Assembly (NCBI GenBank): GCA_910585715.1
Contig: CAJUEX010000037.1
Location: 1 to 5,177, forward strand
Source of the DNA: an uncultured Lachnospiraceae bacterium
GTDB taxonomy: Bacteria > Bacillota > Clostridia > Lachnospirales > Lachnospiraceae
Length of the DNA: 5,177 nucleotides
Reading direction: 5' to 3'
A program made the translations under genes and the position numbers. Shown here piece after piece: positions 1 through 5,177 of the stretch. The notes beneath the pieces are model-generated. The model was not told the origin of the DNA. It worked only from the letters and a program-made list of their open reading frames with translations, and did not search any database. The stretch's first letter is position 1. Every line of letters begins with the position of its first letter.

Positions 1-1
1 T

Positions 2-79
2 TTACTAAGGGATATCCGAAAAGTAAATAGAAAATATTTATGTCGCTTACTATAAGTCTGACAGGAGAAGCGGTTTCCG
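2..79 (+). other. Split signal peptide: n-region in one frame, h/c-region in the next (probable single-A indel)
   Basis: Codons starting at position 2 read RDIRKVNRK at 8-34 and stay open to a TAA at 53-55. The large gene's own frame has a TAG at 28-30, then reads IFMSLTISLTG followed by EAVS-G. One extra A in the run at 31-34 would join the two into a standard Sec signal: basic RDIRKVNRK, hydrophobic IFMSLTISLTG, and AVS before the cleavage site. As sequenced, the product from ATG 40 has the hydrophobic and cleavage parts but no positive charge before them. The joined frame has no start codon between 2 and 31, so its true start would lie left of the window. The alternative is that 2-55 is the C-terminus of an unrelated upstream gene overlapping the large gene by 16 bases. 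Confidence 0.5.
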
Positions 80-3000
80 GTAATGATGGGGACGATTTAC
101 CGGAAAATCCGGATGAAACAAACTGTATTATTACAGTATCCTGTAATGATATAGAAAATGCAACAATTACGGTATTTTCCGGTAAAAATAGGATTGACCC
201 TGTAAACTCTCAAAATCCTGAAAATTTACAATATTCTGTTGAAATGGGAAAAAAAGTAAGAATAGTAGCAGAACCGGATGATTATTATCAGGTGGCTTCA
301 GATAGCACAAATCCAAAGAGATTAGTAAATGAAGAAAAAGGCATTTATGAGTGGGAAATTGAATCATGTAATGGCGATACTAAAAAAGACTATATAATTA
401 AGATTGAGGAAATTAAAAAAGTAAATATTACATTTGATGGAACTTCCACAAAAATCAGTCGTCAAATGCGTGGCGGTAAGGTAGATACTGTTAGTGAAAA
501 CGGACCGAATTGTGTCAAAATTGTTCCTGATACGGGATATTGTTTAAATATTTTGGAGGGACTCGAACCAAATAAAAATAACAATGACAATTTGTATTAT
601 GTAGATAATGATGCAAGCGTATCTTTTTATAAAGATGATATCTCTCCTGTAATAGAAATTATCAACAATAACTTCATTAATGATATATGGTACATTAATG
701 GAGATGATGATTTATATGTGAAAATTAAAGATGATGCAAAGGAAGAGGATATAAAAGTATCTATCAAACCTGAAGTAATTATCAAACCTTTAGGCGGACT
801 TAATTATAAGTTCACCTTCCGGCCTGTGGATTTTAATAAACAAGAGGATAGAAAAGAATTCGTAATTACAGCAGAGGATGGCGGTGGTCTAACAGACAAC
901 AAAACGATTACGATTGTTTATGACAGCATAGTGCCCCAGGTACACTCTGTTTCCATTAACACCACAAATGATACATTTGAGCAAAATGGCAGAAGATATT
1001 TTGGTGAAAATAAAGAGAATATGGAAGTGACTGTAGAAGTAGAAGAAAATGTAGGGCTTTCACATTTAAACTATATTATCTGCAAGGATAAGCATGATGA
1101 TTGGAGTGAAGAGGATTTTTATAATAATCAGGCACTGGGGCAGATAGATTTGCCGGATGAAAAACGCTTAGCAAACATGATAACGGAGGAAGTTCCCATT
1201 AATGATTTGGACAGCGGCACTTATTATATTTATTTTGCGGCAACAGATTTAGCCGGCAACAGACAAATAGGAAAACTGCCATCTGAAGAATTCCATATTG
1301 ATAAAACGCCTCCGGAAATAAATATAAGCGAGACCAATGAATGGTATAATAAGTCTGATGAAATCAAAATAAAGGCGGAAATTAGTGATGAATATACAGC
1401 AGATGGCCTGATGTACCAATATAAGGTTGTTAAATTTGCAGATAAAGAAGACCCAATGCCGGAAAACCAGTGGCTTTCATTAGGTGCGTCTGGTAAGGGC
1501 GCCACAAGCTATGAAGTTTCCATTTCTGCAAATGAAATTAGTGAAAGCGGCAGTTATGCGCTGTTGATAAGGGCAAAGGATGGTTGTGAAAATAAATCAG
1601 CTCCGAAAAGCTTTGTATTTTATTATGATAAAGAACCGCCTAAAGTTGATGAATTTAACTTTATAGTGACAGAGGGAGCGGAAACCGTCGAGGATAAATT
1701 CAAAAGGCCCTTTGGAAACTTTTTCAGGACGGATCCAAAATCGGGAAAAGATGTAAAACAAGATGTGTTTATTGAGATTAAGGCATATGATGATAAAGAT
1801 TATCTTAATAATTACAGTCAGGGTACAAATCTGGAAATTAGAGATGCTTATGTCTACTGCATAACAGGGGCTGAAAAAGTTGAGGCCATAAGATATAAAA
1901 ACAGTGAAGCTCAACAGAAAGAACTTCCGGAAATCGGCAGCAAAACAAGACTTTATAGAGAATCTGTAAATAGTGATATTTACAGGGCAGTTTTAAGTGT
2001 TCCTAAAGCAGCAGTCTTTTATGAGCTAATGATTGTGGTAAGGGATAGAGCCGGAAATATTCATTGTGCCTTTCCAAATGATATTAATAAATCTATCAAT
2101 AATCTTGTAATGATAGATAATGAAGGGCCAATAATTGATTTGCAAATTGACGATCAATCAAAGGAGCCGGATGCTGAAGAATTATCAAGTCAGGAAATAA
2201 AATACTGGTATAGAGGTAACCGTCCCATATCTCATAAAGTTACAGTTAGGGATTCGGGTTCAGGACTTTTTGACCTGCGGGTTACTATTAATGACAAAAC
2301 TGTTTTACCAAAAGAATCTGCAGAAGATTTTTTGGTAATCAGCCCTTCGAAAATGGAAAAAACCTATACTGCAGAAATCGATTTGCAAAAAGACCTTATT
2401 GAAGCTGACGGAAGATATGCTCCTTATGCAATATCTCATGACAATGCCGGCAATACAGGAGAGTCCAAAAAAGAAAATTCTCTGTCTGAACCTCCATTCA
2501 TCATATATATCGATGAGGACGCACCAGTCATTACCAGTGTTAAATTTTCTTCCGATGGCAGCAAAAACACTGATGATTCAGAATCTCAACACAGTTTATT
2601 TTTTAAAGGAGAAAGCAAAGTGACTGTGACTGCAACAGCAACAGATTTTGTGGGTAATACAGATAATCCGGGGTCTGGGGTTGATAAAATAATCTTTTGT
2701 CTGAAAGACACTCAGGGAAAAGTAATAAAAGAAGAGTCTAAAGAAGTAACAATAGGCGGAAATAACACGTACATTGCAAGCTATAAAATTGATGCAGGAT
2801 TTAAAGGACAAGTTTGTGTGAAAGGCATAGACAGGGTAGGTAATACAGGCAAATATGTAGATTCATATGGTCTTATAATTGAATCCCGTGACCAGCATGA
2901 TAAAAATTCCTCTGCCAAAATTACAATGGATCCTACCTTATATAAAGATGCAAATGGCAATTCTTTATATAGAAATAAACCGGCAATCCGGTTTGAAGCA

Positions 3001-5031
3001 GAAGATGATGATTCCGGCATTGCAAGAAATCAATGGAAGGTAAAAGCTGCAAATGATAAAAAGTGGGAAAAAAAGGAGGAATTAATTGTCAAGGCAGAAT
3101 ATAACAGTCAAGATGGTAAATATAGTTCAACATTGGAAGGCGATATAAAATGGGAATTTAAGAGGGATAAGATTAGTGAATTGATAACAAAGGCAAGCAA
3201 AAGTTATAAAGTTACATCAGAAAAAAACTCCATAGAAGCCAGCCTCACAATGAAAGACAACGCAGGATATACCAAAAAGGCTAAAAGTAAGACTTTCAGC
3301 GTCGACAGCACGCCTCCAAAGGTATTTGTAGAATACGACAACAATGAAGCTTATAACGGAAAATTCTACAAAGAAAAGCGCTATGCAACAATCCATGTAG
3401 TTGACGCCAATTTCTCCGCAGAAAACTGCGATATTAAAACTACAGGACCGGGAGTAAGCAAATCGGAATGGCAGCATATTCCGGGAAGCGGCTGTGATGG
3501 AAAAATTCATTCCAAGGATTGTGAGTACACCTGTCAGGTAGGATTTGTGACAGACGGCGATTATACCTTTGGCTTTGAGTGCACTGACCTGGCAGGATGG
3601 ACTGGCAGCTATGGACAGATTGATGAATTTACCATAGATATGACCGAACCGGTTATTGAGGTAAGCTATGACAATCAGAATGCCCAAAACGGAAACTTTT
3701 ACAAGGATGCAAGAACTGCCACAATCCGGATTGAAGAGCATAATTTTGAGCCTGAGGATGTAACCGTAACAATAACTGCTACTGACGGCGGAAATGTTAT
3801 TGCTGCGCCGCCTGTGTCCGGATGGACCAAGCATGATGATATACATACGGCAACCATAGCATACGATTATGACGGAGAATTTACTTTTGATATAGAATAT
3901 ACGGATCTGGCAGATAATAAGGCTCAGGAATATGAGCAGGAACAGTTCGTCATAGATATTACCGAGCCGGAAATAGAAATTACAGGAATAGTGGACAAGT
4001 CGGCAAATAAAAATGCAGTACAGCCCATTATTACCTGCAATGATACAAACTTAGAGGATGCGGTTATTTCCTTAAAGGGCGTAAACAGGGGAACTGTTAA
4101 GGCGGATTATGAAACACGCCGGGCGGGAAACAGCATTGTATACAAATTAAAGGATTTGAAGCATGTAAAGAAAAATGATGATATTTATACTTTGCATATA
4201 ACTGCCAGAGATAAGGCGGGAAATGAATATGAAGATGAAATACATTATTCTGTTAACCGGTTTGGTTCCGTATATCATTATGACAAGCAGACAGAAACAC
4301 TGATAAATGACTACTATTCTTCTGCATGCGGGGATCTGGTGGTGAAGGAAATCAATGTAAATACCCTGAAAGCAAAGCGGGTGACTTACAGCAAGGATGG
4401 CGAGATTGTTACGCTGCAGGAGGGTAAGGATTACGGGCTGTCCCAGTCCGGAGATGAGTTTAAGTGGAAGGAATACGTCTATACCATATTTAAGGAAAAT
4501 TTTGAGGAAGACGGAAAATACATTCTTACTTTATATTCAGAAGACCTGGCGGACAATCATTCCGATAACAGGGTAAAGGGAAAAGATATTGAATTTGTAA
4601 TTGACAAAACAGCGCCAAGTCTTGTTTTATCGGGCATAAAAGATGGCGGACAATATAATGAAAACACAAAAGAGCTTATGATAAATGCAGAGGACAATAT
4701 TGGACTTGCCGGTGTTGAGGTTTATAACGATGGAATACAAATTGCTGATTTTGACGGAGAGACTATAGCAGAAGCAAACGGGACACTAAGCATTTCCCTT
4801 CAAAGTAAAAACGACTGGCAGGAGCTGACAGTTATAACAAGAGATTTGGCGGGCAATGAAAACAAAAGTGAAACTCTCAGTTATTTAATTACTACGAACT
4901 TGTTTGTTCAATGGTATAAGAATCCGTGGCTGTTTTACGGCTCCATGGTTATAGTTCTGCTGCTGGCGGGAATGACAGAATATGTTGTTCGACGAAGAAA
5001 AGTTCAAAAAAAGAAACGGATGGTCGGTTGA
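40..5031 (+). CDS. Large multi-module Ig-like repeat surface protein with C-terminal membrane anchor
   Basis: The 1663-residue product is read without interruption. It is a modular extracellular protein, likely an adhesin, stalk or ligand-binding scaffold; its ligand cannot be read from the sequence. Order: signal-peptide-like end (1-13, candidate cleavage AVS/GND), beta-rich head (about 25-200), serial Ig-like modules (about 201-1615), membrane helix (1630-1650), basic tail. Module joints have the form [FY]-x-[IV]-D-x-x-x-P: D295..P299, D421..P425, D530..P534, D693..P697, D825..P829, D1089..P1093, D1200..P1204, D1306..P1310 and D1522..P1526. Each module usually ends in a D-x-A-G-N-like strand (for example 403-407, 668-673, 801-805, 1391-1395, 1602-1606), typical of bacterial Ig-like repeat families. 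There is no LPXTG motif and no catalytic motif that I recognise. ATG at 40 is the first start after the in-frame TAG at 28-30. It has no good Shine-Dalgarno sequence and gives no basic n-region, so the annotated start is doubtful (see 2-79). The gene lies one base before the next gene. Coding and fold type are sure; function is unknown. Confidence 0.95.
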   Translation: MSLTISLTGEAVSGNDGDDLPENPDETNCIITVSCNDIENATITVFSGKNRIDPVNSQNPENLQYSVEMGKKVRIVAEPDDYYQVASDSTNPKRLVNEEKGIYEWEIESCNGDTKKDYIIKIEEIKKVNITFDGTSTKISRQMRGGKVDTVSENGPNCVKIVPDTGYCLNILEGLEPNKNNNDNLYYVDNDASVSFYKDDISPVIEIINNNFINDIWYINGDDDLYVKIKDDAKEEDIKVSIKPEVIIKPLGGLNYKFTFRPVDFNKQEDRKEFVITAEDGGGLTDNKTITIVYDSIVPQVHSVSINTTNDTFEQNGRRYFGENKENMEVTVEVEENVGLSHLNYIICKDKHDDWSEEDFYNNQALGQIDLPDEKRLANMITEEVPINDLDSGTYYIYFAATDLAGNRQIGKLPSEEFHIDKTPPEINISETNEWYNKSDEIKIKAEISDEYTADGLMYQYKVVKFADKEDPMPENQWLSLGASGKGATSYEVSISANEISESGSYALLIRAKDGCENKSAPKSFVFYYDKEPPKVDEFNFIVTEGAETVEDKFKRPFGNFFRTDPKSGKDVKQDVFIEIKAYDDKDYLNNYSQGTNLEIRDAYVYCITGAEKVEAIRYKNSEAQQKELPEIGSKTRLYRESVNSDIYRAVLSVPKAAVFYELMIVVRDRAGNIHCAFPNDINKSINNLVMIDNEGPIIDLQIDDQSKEPDAEELSSQEIKYWYRGNRPISHKVTVRDSGSGLFDLRVTINDKTVLPKESAEDFLVISPSKMEKTYTAEIDLQKDLIEADGRYAPYAISHDNAGNTGESKKENSLSEPPFIIYIDEDAPVITSVKFSSDGSKNTDDSESQHSLFFKGESKVTVTATATDFVGNTDNPGSGVDKIIFCLKDTQGKVIKEESKEVTIGGNNTYIASYKIDAGFKGQVCVKGIDRVGNTGKYVDSYGLIIESRDQHDKNSSAKITMDPTLYKDANGNSLYRNKPAIRFEAEDDDSGIARNQWKVKAANDKKWEKKEELIVKAEYNSQDGKYSSTLEGDIKWEFKRDKISELITKASKSYKVTSEKNSIEASLTMKDNAGYTKKAKSKTFSVDSTPPKVFVEYDNNEAYNGKFYKEKRYATIHVVDANFSAENCDIKTTGPGVSKSEWQHIPGSGCDGKIHSKDCEYTCQVGFVTDGDYTFGFECTDLAGWTGSYGQIDEFTIDMTEPVIEVSYDNQNAQNGNFYKDARTATIRIEEHNFEPEDVTVTITATDGGNVIAAPPVSGWTKHDDIHTATIAYDYDGEFTFDIEYTDLADNKAQEYEQEQFVIDITEPEIEITGIVDKSANKNAVQPIITCNDTNLEDAVISLKGVNRGTVKADYETRRAGNSIVYKLKDLKHVKKNDDIYTLHITARDKAGNEYEDEIHYSVNRFGSVYHYDKQTETLINDYYSSACGDLVVKEINVNTLKAKRVTYSKDGEIVTLQEGKDYGLSQSGDEFKWKEYVYTIFKENFEEDGKYILTLYSEDLADNHSDNRVKGKDIEFVIDKTAPSLVLSGIKDGGQYNENTKELMINAEDNIGLAGVEVYNDGIQIADFDGETIAEANGTLSISLQSKNDWQELTVITRDLAGNENKSETLSYLITTNLFVQWYKNPWLFYGSMVIVLLLAGMTEYVVRRRKVQKKKRMVG
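112..639 (+). other. N-terminal beta-rich head domain (residues about 25-200)
   Basis: This part of the large protein lacks the D-x-A-G-N strand that marks the later modules. It appears to hold two short beta-rich units. The first (about 28-128) contains a stretch of the form V-E-M-G-K-K-V-R-I-V-A-E-P-D-D-Y-Y, close in wording to the 'gives-voltage-to-T-x-x-A-x-P-x-x-G-Y' pattern of divergent InlB B-type repeats. The second (about 129-200) includes K-I-V-P-D-T-G-Y, the same kind of signature in shorter form. Cysteines are scattered through it. As the end furthest from the membrane it would be the natural ligand-facing tip if the protein is a stalk. The family assignment is by pattern only; the boundary at I201-S-P is clearer than the internal one. 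Confidence 0.5.
640..3312 (+). repeat. Array of about seven divergent Ig-like modules (residues about 201-1091)
   Basis: Modules of roughly 95-165 residues follow one another, separated by D-x-x-x-P joints. Approximate bounds are 201-297, 298-423, 424-532, 533-696, 697-827, 828-950 and 951-1091. Their terminal strands are degenerate copies of T-D-L-A-G-N: ED-GGG (279-283), TDLAGN (402-407), KDGCEN (513-518), RDRAGN (668-673), HDNAGN (800-805), IDRVGN (930-935) and KDNAGY (1072-1077). A further copy, TDFVGN (868-873), sits near the start of a module, followed by G-S-G-V-D-K-I, a common early-strand motif in these families. The 533-696 module is enlarged and has a long insertion. Sequence between modules is too divergent to suggest recent duplication. 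A structural, spacing role is the simplest reading. Confidence 0.8.
3313..3966 (+). repeat. Tandem pair of closely related Ig-like modules (residues 1092-1203 and 1204-1309)
   Basis: Two adjacent modules align along their whole length. Copy A (3313-3648) and copy B (3649-3966) share Y-D-N-x-x-A-x-N-G-x-F-Y-K-x-x-R-x-A-T-I near the start, with about half of the first 32 residues identical by eye. They also share D-G-[DE]-[YF]-T-F-x-x-E-x-T-D-L-A near the end and an F-x-I-D-[MI]-T-E-P exit. This is the most recognisable repeat type of the protein. I know the wording from clostridial, especially Lachnospiraceae, surface proteins with Ig-like repeats. Copy A carries five cysteines (1130, 1152, 1161, 1165, 1181); copy B has none. 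The last three align with D, A and Y in copy B. Confidence 0.85.
3967..4884 (+). other. Membrane-proximal Ig-like modules with one enlarged unit (residues about 1310-1615)
   Basis: Three units precede the anchor. The first (about 1310-1405) begins P-E-I-E-I-T-G-I and ends A-R-D-K-A-G-N-E. The second (about 1406-1524) opens with N-R-F-G-S-V-Y and reads V-V-K-E-I-N-V-N, then a G-K-D-Y-G-L and K-W-K-E-Y-V-Y-T-I segment, before closing with S-E-D-L-A-D-N and F-V-I-D-K-T-A-P. The third (about 1525-1615) contains I-K-D-G-G-Q-Y, A-E-D-N-I-G-L-A-G-V-E-V-Y and T-R-D-L-A-G-N-E. The N-R-F-G-S-V-Y opening and the I-x-D-G-G-x-Y stretch are, to my recollection, conserved near the C-terminus of related Lachnospiraceae proteins, which suggests a fixed membrane-proximal block under a variable array. 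Confidence 0.65.
4927..5028 (+). other. C-terminal transmembrane anchor and basic cytoplasmic tail
   Basis: Residues about 1630-1650 (from W-L-F-Y-G-S through I-V-L-L-L-A-G-M to Y-V-V) form one hydrophobic helix of about 21 residues. It is followed at once by R-R-R-K and then K-K-K-R, a stop-transfer tail of 13 residues that stays in the cytoplasm. By the positive-inside rule the long N-terminal part is outside. There is no LPXTG or similar sortase motif before the helix, so the protein is held by the membrane rather than linked to peptidoglycan. This topology needs an N-terminal export signal, which is why the damaged signal peptide at the 5' end matters. Confidence 0.9.
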
Positions 5032-5032
5032 T

Positions 5033-5177
5033 ATGAACAGAAACGAAATGCTGCTGACAGACTACCTGTCACAAAATATATCAAAAAAAGAAGTATATGC
5101 GGTGATTTTCCAGATTGTAGATGCCCTTTTGCAGGCAGAAGGCAAAAACCGTCAGGTAAGGCTTGTGCTTGATGAAA
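5033..5177 (+). CDS. Partial downstream gene, unidentified (first 48 residues)
   Basis: An open frame begins at ATG 5033, one base after the TGA of the large gene (5029-5031), and runs off the right edge. The visible 48 residues start M-N-R-N-E-M-L-L-T-D-Y-L, then S-K-K-E-V-Y-A-V-I-F-Q-I-V-D-A-L-L-Q, and end near V-R-L-V-L-D-E. There is no signal peptide or membrane segment, so a cytoplasmic start is likely. The pattern of a short helix, an amphipathic helix with Q-I-V-D-A-L-L and then a strand resembles the front of a protein-kinase C-lobe without its usual HRD motif. With this little sequence that is only a guess. The one-base gap suggests translational coupling; the upstream GGATGG at 5018-5023 is only a weak Shine-Dalgarno sequence. 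Other possible starts in frame are ATG 5048 and ATG 4982; the latter would overlap the large gene by 50 bases. Confidence 0.75.
   Translation, partial: MNRNEMLLTDYLSQNISKKEVYAVIFQIVDALLQAEGKNRQVRLVLDE

Noticed and set aside
1..39. Possible promoter and ribosome binding site upstream of ATG 40
   Set aside because: The only Shine-Dalgarno-like string (AAGGGAT at 7-13) lies 26 bases before the ATG, too far to serve it, and no convincing -35/-10 pair fits in the available sequence.
2605..2622. AAAGGAG followed eight bases later by an in-frame GTG (residue V861), a possible internal translation start
   Set aside because: A-rich lysine/glycine/glutamate codons produce such sites by chance, and the shorter product would begin inside an Ig-like module and lack an export signal.
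2399..2623. Plus-strand open frame of 74 codons in another frame of the large gene
   Set aside because: It is embedded in the Ig-like module coding region, where the main frame reads conserved module motifs. The translation has no domain signature and is read as a frame shadow.
3074..3090. Perfect AGGAGG at 3074-3079 with a nearby TTG
   Set aside because: The TTG is out of frame with the large gene and leads to a frame of only about 20 codons. The purine run simply encodes lysine and glutamates.
3217..3846. Long minus-strand open frame (209 codons) opposite the tandem modules
   Set aside because: It lies wholly antisense to a strongly supported coding region with clear repeat structure, and its translation shows no recognisable family. 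Its length is explained by the low number of stop-generating codons in the sense strand.

Overview
The window is almost entirely one very long plus-strand gene (40-5031). It encodes a 1663-residue, surface-type, single-pass membrane protein made of tandem Ig-like/cadherin-like beta-sandwich modules. A second plus-strand gene begins one base after its stop codon and runs off the right edge. No RNA gene, mobile element, CRISPR array or terminator is visible.

The organism looks like a low-GC Gram-positive bacterium of the class Clostridia, probably Lachnospiraceae. This rests on A-rich codon use, on module wording such as YDN..A.NG.FYK..R.ATI, D-L-A-G-N and N-R-F-G-S-V-Y that I associate with that family's surface proteins, and on a C-terminal membrane anchor with a basic tail in place of an LPXTG sortase signal. 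It is an inference, not a database result.

Layout: positions 1-39 carry the end of an upstream reading frame and no convincing promoter or ribosome binding site. Residues 1-13 look like the second half of a signal peptide. Residues about 25-200 are a non-canonical beta-rich head. Residues about 201-1310 are serial Ig-like modules, ending with an obvious tandem pair at 1092-1203 and 1204-1309. Residues about 1310-1615 hold three more modules, one of them enlarged. Residues 1630-1650 are a membrane helix and 1651-1663 a strongly basic cytoplasmic tail. The downstream gene starts at 5033 and was probably co-transcribed and translationally coupled with the large gene; its product is not identified.

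The two points most worth checking are an apparent one-base frameshift in the signal peptide, where adding one A to the A-run at 31-34 restores a textbook Sec signal, and a clear base-composition change inside the large gene near 3.2-3.3 kb. I see no strong evidence for a wholly new biological system in this window alone.
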